A stretch of 64,000 nt of DNA from Asticcacaulis excentricus CB 48 (lineage in GTDB: Bacteria > Pseudomonadota > Alphaproteobacteria > Caulobacterales > Caulobacteraceae): positions 896,501-960,500 of the forward strand of contig NC_014817.1 in NCBI RefSeq assembly GCF_000175215.2, written 5' to 3'. Made by a program: the position numbers and the translations under genes. Numbering within the stretch: position 1 is the first letter of the stretch; every line of letters begins with the position of its first letter. Below the pieces are notes generated by a model. That model was given only the letters and a program-made list of their open reading frames with translations, was not told where the DNA came from and searched no databases. Positions 44,995 through 54,503 of the stretch are shown here, in pieces.

Positions 44995-47375
44995 GGCAGG
45001 CCCAACGCGACTTCGGCTATGTGTTGCGCAGCGTGACGCGGCGCTGGGGCGTCTATGCCCTGATGATCGCCGGAACGGGCCTCGCGCTGACCCTGACCCT
45101 GATCGTCGGCCTGTTTATCCGCAGCGAGCTGAGTTTCGATCGCTTTATCGGCGATTCCGACCGCGTCTATCTGGTGTCGGCCCTTTACGGGCTGGAAAAC
45201 AAGCCTCTGGTGGGCAGCGACATTACCCCCGCTGGCGTGGCCCGCTGGATGCGAGCAGATATGCCCGAAGCCCGGCAGGTGACGCGTCTGTCACCGGTAG
45301 AATGGTCTTTCACCACGCCGCGGCGCATTGCGCGTGAGCGCTTTTTCTGGGCCGAGCCCAACCTGTTCGAGGTGCTCAATCTGCCTGTCGTTGTGGGCGA
45401 TGTGAAAACCGCACTCAGAGAGCCGGGCAGCGTCGTACTGACGCAACGTCTGGCAAGCGCCTATTTCGGCACACAAAATCCTCTGGGGCAAACCCTGACT
45501 ACGCGCTATAATCTAAAGCTTAGGGTCACGGCCGTACTGAAGGATTTTCCGGCCAATACGCATATGGACCGGGAGGTATTCGTCGCTGCGGCTACGCCCT
45601 ACAGCGTGCTGTCGCTGCATGACGCAAACCCCAGCTATCTCTGGGGTATCTGCTATACCTATGTGAAGATGGCCCCCGGCGTGCGACCGGAGACGGCAGC
45701 TCCAACCCTCAGACAACTCACACACCAGAACTGGCAGGGACCAAACAACATCCCCGTCAGTTACGAGCTGATTGCCCTCAAAGACCTGCACCTGCACGAG
45801 CGCGGCGACCTTCAGATGAAGGCGCGCGGACACGTGGATACGCTTGCGGCCCTGTCGCTGGTTGCAGCGGTCATCCTGCTGATTGCCTGTGCCAACTATG
45901 CGGGGCTTGTGCTGGCGGAAACCGATGAGCGCGGGGCCGAAATGGCTTTGTTGTCGGCACTGGGGGCCGGTCGGGCGCAGCTTCTGGCCACCGTCTTACG
46001 CGAAAGCCTGATCGTGCACCTGATCAGCCTTCTGGTGGCGCTGGCCCTGACCGAACGCCTTTTGCCCTATCTGAATCATAGCCTTAATCTGGACCTGAAG
46101 CTGTGGACCTCCCCGCTAATCCTGATAGCGATTATGGCGCTTATCACCACTGCCCTTGCCGTGCTGTCGGCTCTGCTGCCGGCGATTATCGTCACCGCCC
46201 CTTCGGCGGTGCGCCGGGCCCGCCTGCGGACACGTCCGCCGCAAAGGTGGCGTGGGTGGATCATCGCGCAGTTCACACTGGTCATCAGCCTGCTGATCGC
46301 CGCACAGGTCGTCTCGCGGCAATGGGACTATGCCCTTTACAACGCGCCGGGGTTTGACGGAGATCATCTGTACATTGTGCCTCTCAACGACAATCCCTGG
46401 ATAAACAGGGCCTTTCTCAACGACATTGAGCAGATGGAGGGCGTGGCGGGCGTCGCTCAGGCCTTTGGGGCACCGACGTCCAATTTCGTGCGCCCGGCCT
46501 TGGTGAAAGGCAAGGACGGGCGGGTTCTATCCTTTACCCGAAACTCGGTTTCGCCTGACTTTTTCGATGTTTATGGCATTAAACTAAGTGCCGGACGCGG
46601 CTTGGGCGGCACGTTTACCGAGGTGGTGGCGCCGAAGGAGGTTCTGATTAATCAGACCGCTGTGCCTGCTCTGGGCTTCGCGTCCGCTCAGGAGGCGCTA
46701 GGGCAAACGCTCGAATACGAAACCGACCGCACGCATATGCGGTCGCGTATTATCGGTGTGGTGCCGGATATCCGCTTTTCTACCGTTCATTATGCCGTCC
46801 CCCCCATGATGTTTGACGGCTTCGACCGGTTTTTCACGCATTTCAGCATCCGCGTCAAACCTGAGGGCGAGGCCGAAACCCTGAGACAGATTGATCAGGT
46901 GTGGCTGCGTCACACGGTGGGGACCGAACCCATTGCCCGGCAAGCGTTCCGGGACTATCTGACCTCGCAATATCACGACCTGCATCAGCAGGTGGCCGTA
47001 AGCCGCCTTGTCGCCGCCGCCGCCATTGTCCTCTCGGCTCTGGGGCTGATGGGGCTATGCGTCTTCCTGACCCGCCATCAGAACCGGGAACTGGCGATCC
47101 GTAAGGCTTTGGGGGCGCATTTCGGCGATCTTCTGAGGCAGCGCCTCAGACCCTTCTGGCTGCCCCTGCTGATCGCCAATATCGCAGCCTGGCCGCTGGC
47201 CGGGTTCGTCCTGCAAAAGTGGCTGGGGACGTTCGCGGCGCATGTGCCCCTGACGCCCCTGCCCTTTGTGCTGGCCAGTCTGGCGACCAGTGCCTGCGCC
47301 GGAGGGGCCATTCTTCTGCACGCCGTATGGTCAAACCGTAGCGTCAGGACGTCCCTTCTGCGTCAGGATGCCTAG
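44991..47375 (+). CDS. FtsX-like ABC permease, double-length
   Basis: The 794-residue permease has an N-terminal helix, a large periplasmic domain of the MacB core type and FtsX helices (VAAVILLIACANYAGLVL with RGAEMALLSALGAGR). A second copy of this plan follows, ending with ELAIRKALGAHFGD and a final helix. Such double permeases with regulator and kinase genes are common in Proteobacteria and Bacteroidetes, where they are often annotated as antimicrobial-peptide transporters. Cargo is unknown. Confidence 0.92.
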   Translation: MRQAQRDFGYVLRSVTRRWGVYALMIAGTGLALTLTLIVGLFIRSELSFDRFIGDSDRVYLVSALYGLENKPLVGSDITPAGVARWMRADMPEARQVTRLSPVEWSFTTPRRIARERFFWAEPNLFEVLNLPVVVGDVKTALREPGSVVLTQRLASAYFGTQNPLGQTLTTRYNLKLRVTAVLKDFPANTHMDREVFVAAATPYSVLSLHDANPSYLWGICYTYVKMAPGVRPETAAPTLRQLTHQNWQGPNNIPVSYELIALKDLHLHERGDLQMKARGHVDTLAALSLVAAVILLIACANYAGLVLAETDERGAEMALLSALGAGRAQLLATVLRESLIVHLISLLVALALTERLLPYLNHSLNLDLKLWTSPLILIAIMALITTALAVLSALLPAIIVTAPSAVRRARLRTRPPQRWRGWIIAQFTLVISLLIAAQVVSRQWDYALYNAPGFDGDHLYIVPLNDNPWINRAFLNDIEQMEGVAGVAQAFGAPTSNFVRPALVKGKDGRVLSFTRNSVSPDFFDVYGIKLSAGRGLGGTFTEVVAPKEVLINQTAVPALGFASAQEALGQTLEYETDRTHMRSRIIGVVPDIRFSTVHYAVPPMMFDGFDRFFTHFSIRVKPEGEAETLRQIDQVWLRHTVGTEPIARQAFRDYLTSQYHDLHQQVAVSRLVAAAAIVLSALGLMGLCVFLTRHQNRELAIRKALGAHFGDLLRQRLRPFWLPLLIANIAAWPLAGFVLQKWLGTFAAHVPLTPLPFVLASLATSACAGGAILLHAVWSNRSVRTSLLRQDA

Positions 47376-47388
47376 AGATTGCGCTCTT

Positions 47389-47408
47389 GAGCCTTGGCCC
47401 CAAGGCTC
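47389..47408. terminator. Hairpin between convergent permease and GH3 genes
   Basis: GAGCCTTGG-CC-CCAAGGCTC is a perfect 9-base stem whose last base is part of the GH3 stop codon. It probably terminates the ABC operon and the GH3 transcript. Confidence 0.65.
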
Positions 47409-49678
47409 TACGGCACCGCCTTTACCTGACGCGCAGCAAACCGCTGGCCCGCAAGGGTGACTTTGACCCGTGTGCGAATATCATCCGACGCGGCCCCCAG
47501 TTGCACCTCATAGGTCCCCGGCGCGATCACCCATTCGGATGTGGCCTCGTCATAGACGGCCAGAAGCCGCGGATCGACCGTGAGGCTGACCGTCTGCGAC
47601 TGCCCTTTCGACAGTGACAGCTTGCGGAATCCGACCAGACGACGCGGCGCCTCCCAGCCGGCGCTTTTCGGAGCCGCCACATAAACCTGCCCCACCGCCT
47701 TGCCTTCGCGTGCGCCCGTATTGGAAAGCGTGAAGTCAATCGCCAGCCGCTCCCCGGCTCCCGCGACCGCCTGCGCCTTAAGCCCGTCCATGCGGAAGGT
47801 CGTGTAGCTCAGCCCCTGCCCGAAGGCAAAGAGCGGCGTGTAGCCTTTCAGATCAAACCACTTATAGCCCACCGCCGCGCCTTCCGTATACCGCACGGTG
47901 AAGCTGGAATTGGGCGGCAGGTCACCGCCCGGCAGGTCCTGATGGACAAATTGCGCCTCCGACGCCGGGAAGGTCAGGGGCAGGTGCCCCGACGGATTGA
48001 CCTTACCGCTCAGGACACGGGCGATCGCCGCACCGCCGCGCGCACCGGGATAGAAGGCGCTCAGAATGGCGCGCACCTCGTCCTTCCACGGCATGAAGAC
48101 GGGACCGCCGCTTTCGACAACGACGACGGTGTTGGGGTTGGCCTTGGCCACCGCGCGCACCAGTTCATCCTGCTGACCGTTCAGATCGAGAGAGACGTCA
48201 AAGCCTTCGCCCGCCCACTGATGGACGAACACAATCACCACATCGGCCGACCGCGCCGCGCGGGCCGCCGCGTTCAGATCGTCCCCGGAGAGGTAGCTGA
48301 TCCGGGCTTTCGGCAGTTGCGCCTGCAAGGCCTTGAGCGGTGATGAGGGCTGCCAGACCACCGGCCCCGGCCAGCCCTTGGGTTCGAGGCCCGTCACCGC
48401 ATTGCCGCCTACGGGTGAGACGCTGGAGGAACCCCCACCGGCCAGCACGCCCTTATCCGCGTAGGAACCGACCAGCAGAATTTGCTTGCGACCCGACAGG
48501 GGCAACAGGGCCTTGTCGTTTTTCAGAAGCACCAGCGAGTCTTCGGCGGCGGTTTGCGCAACCCTGTGGTGGGCTTCGAAATCGATCTCGCCCTTGGCGA
48601 CCGGGTTGGCCATCACGCCCTTGTCGATCAGGGCCCACAGGATGCGCCGGACCATGTCATCCAGACGGCTGGCCGGAACCGAACCATCCAAAAGCGCCCT
48701 CTTCAGTCCCTCCCCAAAATAGGCCTGCTTGTCAAAGGGGAAGCCGGATTGCTGATCCAGACCGGCATTGGCCGCCTGCACCGTCGAATGCACCGCCCCC
48801 CAGTCCGACATGACATAGCCCTTGTAGCCCCAGTCCCGCTTGAGCGTATCCGTCAGCAGGGCCTCGTTCTCACAGGCATGGACGTCGTTGATCTTGTTAT
48901 AAGAACACATGACCGAGCCCGGACTGGAGCGCTCAATAGCCAGCTCAAAGGCCAGATTATCGCTCATGCGCAGGGCCGGCTCCGAGATTTGCGCGCTCAG
49001 GGTGGTGCGACCTGTCTCCTGCGCATTGATCGAGAAATGCTTGACGGTCGAAACGACGTGAACGGACTGTACGCCCCGGATCAGGCCCGCCCCCATCTCG
49101 GCCGCCAGCAACGGGTCTTCCCCCGTATATTCAAAATTACGCCCGTTGCGCGGCTCCCGCAGCAGATTAATGCCGCCAGCCAGCATGATGTTGAAACCCG
49201 ACAGGCGCGCCTCGGTGCCGATCATGCGGCCGCCGGCCTCGGTGACCTGCGGGTCCCACGAGGCGGCCGTCGCCAGAGAGGACGGCAGGGAGGTGCGTGG
49301 CATAAGGTGATTGCGCACCCCCATCGAGGCATCGGTCTGAAACTGTGCCGGTATCCCCAGACGCGGGATGCCCGGAATATAGCCCGCCGACCCCGGTATG
49401 ACGTTCGCCACCACTTCTTTGGTGTTGAGGCCCGGAATGACGGAAGGGTCGAACTGGGTCAGCTGATCGCCAGAGGCGTAGCCGAAGACCAGAAGCCGCT
49501 TTTCCTCCGCCGTCATCTGCGCCAGCAACATGGCGACGCGCTGATCGGTGCTGAGCGTCCGGTCCATCCACGGCGCAACCGCCTCGGCGTATGCGTTTTG
49601 AGCCACGACCATCAGGGGTGACGCCGCGAGAAGCGAGGCGCTCAGCAAAAGCGCGGCGCGAAGAGGTTGAAGAGACAT
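47408..49678 (-). CDS. Glycoside hydrolase family 3 beta-glucosidase, exported
   Basis: The 756-residue protein has a Sec signal (LLLSASLLAASPLMVVAQ) and GH3 domains in order. The barrel has MCSYNKINDVHACEN and the nucleophile aspartate in YVMSDWGAVHS near 290. The alpha/beta sandwich has VVVVESGGPVFMPW. A fibronectin-III-like domain follows (NTGAREGKAVGQVYV). GH3 enzymes release glucose or xylose from the non-reducing end of oligosaccharides. It starts 89 bases after the second GH2 gene and is probably co-transcribed with it. Confidence 0.95.
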   Translation of the reverse strand: MSLQPLRAALLLSASLLAASPLMVVAQNAYAEAVAPWMDRTLSTDQRVAMLLAQMTAEEKRLLVFGYASGDQLTQFDPSVIPGLNTKEVVANVIPGSAGYIPGIPRLGIPAQFQTDASMGVRNHLMPRTSLPSSLATAASWDPQVTEAGGRMIGTEARLSGFNIMLAGGINLLREPRNGRNFEYTGEDPLLAAEMGAGLIRGVQSVHVVSTVKHFSINAQETGRTTLSAQISEPALRMSDNLAFELAIERSSPGSVMCSYNKINDVHACENEALLTDTLKRDWGYKGYVMSDWGAVHSTVQAANAGLDQQSGFPFDKQAYFGEGLKRALLDGSVPASRLDDMVRRILWALIDKGVMANPVAKGEIDFEAHHRVAQTAAEDSLVLLKNDKALLPLSGRKQILLVGSYADKGVLAGGGSSSVSPVGGNAVTGLEPKGWPGPVVWQPSSPLKALQAQLPKARISYLSGDDLNAAARAARSADVVIVFVHQWAGEGFDVSLDLNGQQDELVRAVAKANPNTVVVVESGGPVFMPWKDEVRAILSAFYPGARGGAAIARVLSGKVNPSGHLPLTFPASEAQFVHQDLPGGDLPPNSSFTVRYTEGAAVGYKWFDLKGYTPLFAFGQGLSYTTFRMDGLKAQAVAGAGERLAIDFTLSNTGAREGKAVGQVYVAAPKSAGWEAPRRLVGFRKLSLSKGQSQTVSLTVDPRLLAVYDEATSEWVIAPGTYEVQLGAASDDIRTRVKVTLAGQRFAARQVKAVP

Positions 49679-49767
49679 GAAAAACCTTCTTTATGAAAGG
49701 ACGGCGGCACAACCGGCAACACACGCGCTAAAAATGGGCGTCCAATGAATCGGGAAAGGCGCGTGGC

Positions 49768-52188
49768 TCAGGGCGTCACCGTTTCCAGCGCGACCCTTTG
49801 TGGCGCAAGGCCTTCGACCTGAACGTCGAGCCAGACCGGACCGGCCCCGGTTCCCGCACGCACCACAGCGACGGCGCGCCCGTGGAAGGTGTGGCGTATG
49901 CCCGACTGAAGGCTGCTGGCGTCGCGGGGATTGCCGTTGCCGAAACCGGCCAGCGTCCCCGCACCCGACACGCGCACCGTGACCTGACGATCCGCAGCCT
50001 GCGTGTAAACCGGCGTCCCCTGCGCATCGAACAGCTCGACCGCGACATAGGCCAGATCCTGACCATTGGCCCGCAGTTGGGTGCGCTCCGCCACCACCTT
50101 CGCCTGCACCGGCGTGTCGGAGGTGCGCAGTTCCCATTGCGCCGCCTTGCGCCCGTTGCGATACCCGACGGCCACCAGCCGCCCCGGTGCGTATCTTACC
50201 CTGAAGCTGGCGCGGTATTGCGTCTCGACCGACACGGCCTTGCGCCCCAGACTGCGGCCATCGAGGAACAGCTCGACCTCCGGCAATTCTGAAAAGACGA
50301 CGACCTCCAGCGGCTTGCCCTCCTGACCGGGCCACGTCCAGTTGGGGTGTATGTCTTCCAGCGACCAGTCGAGATGCGGCGGCGTGGTCGGGAAATACTG
50401 CCGGTCGGGCAGGTCTTCGGTGCCCTCCGGCTGACGCACAAACATCGACACCGGGGTTTTGCCCGTCTTCCACAGCACTTCGCGGTAATAGGCGGCCGGC
50501 CGCTTGCGACCCGTGGCATCGATTTCACCGCAATAGGCCAGATGCCACGGATAGGGCCCCAGCTTTTGCCAGTCCTGACTGTAGCCCATCCAGCCGATGC
50601 CCGTTTCCCCCAGATAGTCCACGGCGGTCCACACGAAGTCACCGATGACCCAGGGCTTCGTTTCCACCGCGCGCCAGTAGTCAAAGGCGTCCTTAGGCGT
50701 CGATTCCGAGGTGTACATCACACGGTCCGGGAAGGCCTTATGATCGGGATCAAAGCGGTTGACGCGATAATTGTAGCCCGCCACATCCAGCACGGCAAAC
50801 TGCGCATCGCTCAGAGGCGGGTCGGCATTCACCCCTTGCGTCACTGCGCGCGACGGGTCGAGGGCGCGGATACGCGCGACCAGCGCCTTACCCGTACCCA
50901 CCCCCAGAGGTGTGCCCTGCTCCGGAATTTCGTTGCCGATGCTCCACAGGATGACACTGGGGTGGTTGCGACCGCTGAGGACCAGACTGTCGATATCCGA
51001 GCGCCAGTTGTCGGCAAAGAAGCGTGCATAGTCCTGATCGCGCTTGGACCGGTTCCAGCTGTCGAAAGCCTCATTGATGACCAGCATCCCCAATTCGTCC
51101 GCGGCCTCAAGCGTGGCCTGACTGGCCGGATTGTGGGCGCTGCGGACGGCATTATAGCCTGCGGCCTTCATCAGAGCGACCTTGCGCCGGTCGGCGTCAG
51201 GGAAACCGGCGGCCCCCAGCATGTAGTTGTCGTGGTGGATATTGCCGCCCTTCAGCTTGTAGGACTTGCCATTGATCCGCAGCCCATTGACCGCATCCAT
51301 CGTCACGTTGCGGATGCCGAAGCGCGTGCGCCTTTCGTCCACGGTGACGCCATTCACTTTCAGGGCCTGCACCAGCGTATAAAGGTGGGGCGTTTCGGGC
51401 GACCACAGGCGGGGCGTGGCCACGTTCAGGCTCTGATCCCGGACGTCAGCGGTTCCCTTGCGCGTCGCTTGCGCCACGACATTTCCGGTCGGGTCGCGCA
51501 GGGTCCACACCCTCTCTACCGCGCCCTTTGAGGTGGCACAGTCAGAGACACGCGACTGCACCGAGACCGTGGCCGTTCGCGCAGAGACCTGTGGCGTGGT
51601 GACAAACACGCTGTCCGGCACGATATGGACGCAGTCGAGAAGTTCCAGCCTCACAGGCCGGATAATGCCCGACCCGGCGTACCAACGCGACGACGGGTCC
51701 TTATGATCGACGCGCACGGCAATCACATTGTCGCCCGTGCGCAGCCTACCCGTGAGATCGAGTGTAAAGGCTGTGTAGCCATAGGGGTGGCGCGCCACCG
51801 GCTCACCATTGAGCCAGATTTCGGCATCCATATAGATGGCTTCGAAGGTCAGACGCACGACCTTTTGTGCCTCCGAAGCCTCCAGCCGGATATGCCGCCG
51901 GTACCAGCCGACTCCGCCCGGCAGATAGCCCGAATCCTGCCCGGCCACAGCCTGTGCCTCAAACGGCGGCTGCCCGCCCGCCCTGTCCATTATGGCCCAG
52001 TCGTGCGGCACGACGACCGTTTTCCATTGGCTATCGGGCGTATCGGTTTGCGCGCCATGGGGCGTATCCCCCGCATGAAAACGCCACCCCTGCGAGATGT
52101 CCTTTTCAATCGCCTGGGCCTGACACGACAGCGTGGCACTCAACACCGCCGCGAACGCAGCCGCCTGATACGTCTTTTTCAGTAACAC
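49768..52188 (-). CDS. Glycoside hydrolase family 2 (second), DUF4982-type, exported
   Basis: The 806-residue protein has a Sec/lipoprotein-like signal (LSATLSCQAQA) and GH2 domains. A sugar-binding jelly roll is followed by an Ig domain and a barrel with the acid/base glutamate in WSIGNEIPE near 417 and the nucleophile in YTSESTP near 493. C-terminal DUF4982 and Ig-like domains follow (GTLAGFGNGNPRD). Beta-galactosidase is likely. It differs from the first GH2 in export type. A palindromic operator lies about 213 bases upstream. Confidence 0.94.
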   Translation of the reverse strand: MLLKKTYQAAAFAAVLSATLSCQAQAIEKDISQGWRFHAGDTPHGAQTDTPDSQWKTVVVPHDWAIMDRAGGQPPFEAQAVAGQDSGYLPGGVGWYRRHIRLEASEAQKVVRLTFEAIYMDAEIWLNGEPVARHPYGYTAFTLDLTGRLRTGDNVIAVRVDHKDPSSRWYAGSGIIRPVRLELLDCVHIVPDSVFVTTPQVSARTATVSVQSRVSDCATSKGAVERVWTLRDPTGNVVAQATRKGTADVRDQSLNVATPRLWSPETPHLYTLVQALKVNGVTVDERRTRFGIRNVTMDAVNGLRINGKSYKLKGGNIHHDNYMLGAAGFPDADRRKVALMKAAGYNAVRSAHNPASQATLEAADELGMLVINEAFDSWNRSKRDQDYARFFADNWRSDIDSLVLSGRNHPSVILWSIGNEIPEQGTPLGVGTGKALVARIRALDPSRAVTQGVNADPPLSDAQFAVLDVAGYNYRVNRFDPDHKAFPDRVMYTSESTPKDAFDYWRAVETKPWVIGDFVWTAVDYLGETGIGWMGYSQDWQKLGPYPWHLAYCGEIDATGRKRPAAYYREVLWKTGKTPVSMFVRQPEGTEDLPDRQYFPTTPPHLDWSLEDIHPNWTWPGQEGKPLEVVVFSELPEVELFLDGRSLGRKAVSVETQYRASFRVRYAPGRLVAVGYRNGRKAAQWELRTSDTPVQAKVVAERTQLRANGQDLAYVAVELFDAQGTPVYTQAADRQVTVRVSGAGTLAGFGNGNPRDASSLQSGIRHTFHGRAVAVVRAGTGAGPVWLDVQVEGLAPQRVALETVTP

Positions 52189-52400
52189 CCTGCCCTCTTT
52201 CAGCTTTTTGATGCGACACAGGCCCGCCCGTTCTCACCGGGATACGACGCCCCCGAACGGCGTTTCGGAAGCGGATGCGCGATAAAACAATAAAACCGGG
52301 TTTCGCATTCTGTACGAAAACCCGCCCCTGACGACGCAGAGCCGCGTGCCTATTACCCGCGCTCTATGCTAGCAATGTTGCCGGCCTCAGCGCAAGCAAT

Positions 52401-52415
52401 ATTTGTCTGACTATA
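52401..52415. promoter_or_regulatory. GntR-type operator upstream of second GH2 gene
   Basis: ATTTGTCTGACTATA retains TTGTC-T-GAC with a weak second half, in an AT-rich patch (52395-52435). It is the most distant of the four sites from its gene. The rest of 52189-52589 holds the GH2 leader and GC-rich sequence running up to the IS256 end, with no gene seen. Confidence 0.4.
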
Positions 52416-52589
52416 TTACTAAAACAAATTTTCGGGTTGAGAATCGAGAGGGTAACCGCGACCCTTAAAGGCCGTCAGGCGACGCGTGAAACACGCATTG
52501 GTGACTTCCCCCTTATCGGCCTACGTCTGGCAGCCCCCTTTTTTCCGCCTTTGATCGTGTCCCGTGACGTGGTGTAACTGAGCGCTAGG

Positions 52590-53885
52590 CATCAGTGGTT
52601 TCCGGACGGGTCCGGATTTTCGTCAGCTTGCCACGGCTGGCATGCTGAGAACGGGATCATCGCTGAGTTGTGCGATGGTTTCAAGGGTGATGTAGCGGCC
52701 GCGTTGAACCGTCCACTCGTCGTTCTGCTCCAGCAAGATGGCGCCCACGAGGCGGATAATGGCATCGTCGTTCGGGAAGATGCCCACGACATCGCAACGG
52801 CGCTTGATTTCGCCATTGAGACGCTCAATCGGGTTTGTGCTGTGAAGCTTGATGCGGTGCTCCTTTGGGAAGGTCATGTAGGCCAGGACGTCATGCTCAG
52901 CCTCGTCCATGATCGTTGCCAGCTTTGGCATTTTGGGCCTGAGCTGATCGGCGACGTTTCGCCATTGTGCGCTGGCGGCTTCAGGCGTTTCCTGAGCGAA
53001 GGCGGTACCGATGAAGGCCGAGACGACCCGGCGGCCACTCTTGCCTGCATGGGCGCAGACATTGCGCATGAAGTGTACGCGGCACCGCTGCCAGGTGGCG
53101 TTCAAAACCTTCGATACCGCGCCTTTGATCCCGATATGTGCATCGGAGACGACCAGCTTGACGCCGCGCAGACCACGACGGGTCAGGTTGCGTAAGAACT
53201 CTGCCCAGATCGGTTCAGCTTCTGACGTGCCGACCTCCATGCCAAGAACCTCCCGGCGGCCGTCGGTATTGACGCCCACAGCGATGATGACGGCGACGGA
53301 GACAGTCCGGGCCCCACGGCGAACTTTCAGGTAGGTGGCATCGATCCAGATATAAGGCCATTCCCCCTCGATCGGACGATCGAGAAACGCCTTCACGCGC
53401 TCATCGATTTCCTCACAAAGGCGGCTGACCTGGCTTTTCGAGATGCCGCTCATGCCCATGGCCTTGACCAGGTCGTCGATAGACCGCGTCGAGATGCCCT
53501 GAACGTAAGCTTCCTGGATAACGGCAGTCAGTGCCTTCTCGGCCATGCGCCGTGGCTCCAGAAAGCTCGGGAAATAACTGCCTTTGCGAAGTTTCGGAAT
53601 ACGCAGTTCGACCGTGCCGGCGCGTGTTTCCCAATCCCGATCGCGATAGCCGTTGCGCTGGACCATACGTTCGCCGCTCTTCTCGTGGTAAGCCGCGCCG
53701 GTCACAGTGCCGACCTCCATTGCCATCAGGCGCTCGGCGGCAAAACCTATCATCTCACGCAACAAATCGCTGTCGGAGGTCTTTTCAACAAGCCCTTTCA
53801 GGGCCATCATCTCTTTGGTCATCGGTGGTTCTTTCGTCTCTGGAATGAGTGTAGGAACCCAAACCATATCCGAAAATCACTGATG
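52590..53885 (-). mobile_element. IS256-family insertion sequence
   Basis: The ends CATCAGTGGTTTCCGGACGG (from 52590, plus strand) and CATCAGTGATTTTCGGATAT (from 53885, minus strand) form imperfect terminal inverted repeats around a single transposase gene, giving about 1.3 kb, typical of IS256. No direct target repeat is visible at these ends: AGCGCTAGG lies on one side and ACCAACCCG on the other. The loss of a target repeat could reflect later recombination or misplaced ends. Confidence 0.8.
52623..53822 (-). CDS. IS256-family transposase
   Basis: The 399-residue transposase shows the mutator-type pattern: GAAYHEKSGERMVQRNGYRDRDWETRAG is split across the N-terminal region, then WIDATYLKVR (first catalytic aspartate), VVSDAHIGIKGAV (second aspartate) and the C-terminal glutamate in NPIERLNGEIKRR. 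All three catalytic positions are present and the frame is intact, so it may be active. I used the ATG at 53822; the frame is open upstream. Confidence 0.95.
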   Translation of the reverse strand: MTKEMMALKGLVEKTSDSDLLREMIGFAAERLMAMEVGTVTGAAYHEKSGERMVQRNGYRDRDWETRAGTVELRIPKLRKGSYFPSFLEPRRMAEKALTAVIQEAYVQGISTRSIDDLVKAMGMSGISKSQVSRLCEEIDERVKAFLDRPIEGEWPYIWIDATYLKVRRGARTVSVAVIIAVGVNTDGRREVLGMEVGTSEAEPIWAEFLRNLTRRGLRGVKLVVSDAHIGIKGAVSKVLNATWQRCRVHFMRNVCAHAGKSGRRVVSAFIGTAFAQETPEAASAQWRNVADQLRPKMPKLATIMDEAEHDVLAYMTFPKEHRIKLHSTNPIERLNGEIKRRCDVVGIFPNDDAIIRLVGAILLEQNDEWTVQRGRYITLETIAQLSDDPVLSMPAVAS

Positions 53886-54061
53886 ACCAACCCGCGACGC
53901 TTCAGGCTCGCCTGGCCCTTGAATGGGGCCGCGAGCCTAGCGCTTCGCTCTTACCCAATTACACCACCCGGTGGGACACGACCCCGCCTTTTCATAGCCC
54001 GCCCTCTCAACCTATAGTCCTCCAGACGTCACAAGGACGTCTATTTACAAGGGGCAACCAC

Positions 54062-54457
54062 ATGGGCTTTGTCGAAGCGGTAAAAAGCGGTCTGAAAAAC
54101 TACGCCACGTTTTCGGGGCGTGCCACGCGGTCTGAATTCTGGTGGTTTCAGTTGTTTCAGTTCATCGCCATCCTGATCCCGGCCATACTGAGCATTACCG
54201 AAGCCAATAACGGCAGCTTTGGTATTTTTTCGATACTTCAAGTATTGATTTCGCTGGGCCTGATCCTGCCCAGCCTCGCCCTCAGCTTTCGCCGTCTGCA
54301 CGACACCAACCGCAGCGCCTGGTGGCTGCTGATCAATCTGGTGCCCCTGATTGGCGGCATCGTTCTTCTGGTCTTCTATTGCCTGAAAGGCACCGAGGGC
54401 CCCAACAAGTACGGCGGCGGGCCGACCACCGCACAAATCGCGGAAACTTTCCAATAA
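54062..54457 (+). CDS. DUF805 membrane protein
   Basis: The 131-residue protein has SGRATRSEFWWFQLFQ at about 19-34, three or four membrane helices and the conserved FRRLHDTNRSAWWLL motif, then ends in GTEGPNKYG. This is the DUF805 pattern, a widespread inner-membrane family of unknown function. It is followed by the stop-codon hairpin repeat and a strong terminator, so it is monocistronic. Confidence 0.95.
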   Translation: MGFVEAVKSGLKNYATFSGRATRSEFWWFQLFQFIAILIPAILSITEANNGSFGIFSILQVLISLGLILPSLALSFRRLHDTNRSAWWLLINLVPLIGGIVLLVFYCLKGTEGPNKYGGGPTTAQIAETFQ

Positions 54458-54488
54458 TACCAAGGTCATTGAAAACGACTCTGGGTAT
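54457..54488. repeat. Hairpin repeat directly after stop codon (copy 2)
   Basis: ATACCAAGGTCATT-GAAA-ACGACTCTGGGTAT, followed by TGCCTTTCGA, repeats the element at 3278-3310 with a few changes. It again begins on the last base of the stop codon. Confidence 0.75.
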
Positions 54489-54503
54489 GCCTTTCGACAG
54501 TGA

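Noticed and set aside
52581..53943. AGCGCTAGGC and its complement outside the IS256 ends
   Set aside because: The 10-base inverted match lies at unequal distances from the inverted repeats and is not a direct target repeat; it may be chance or a local intergenic motif.
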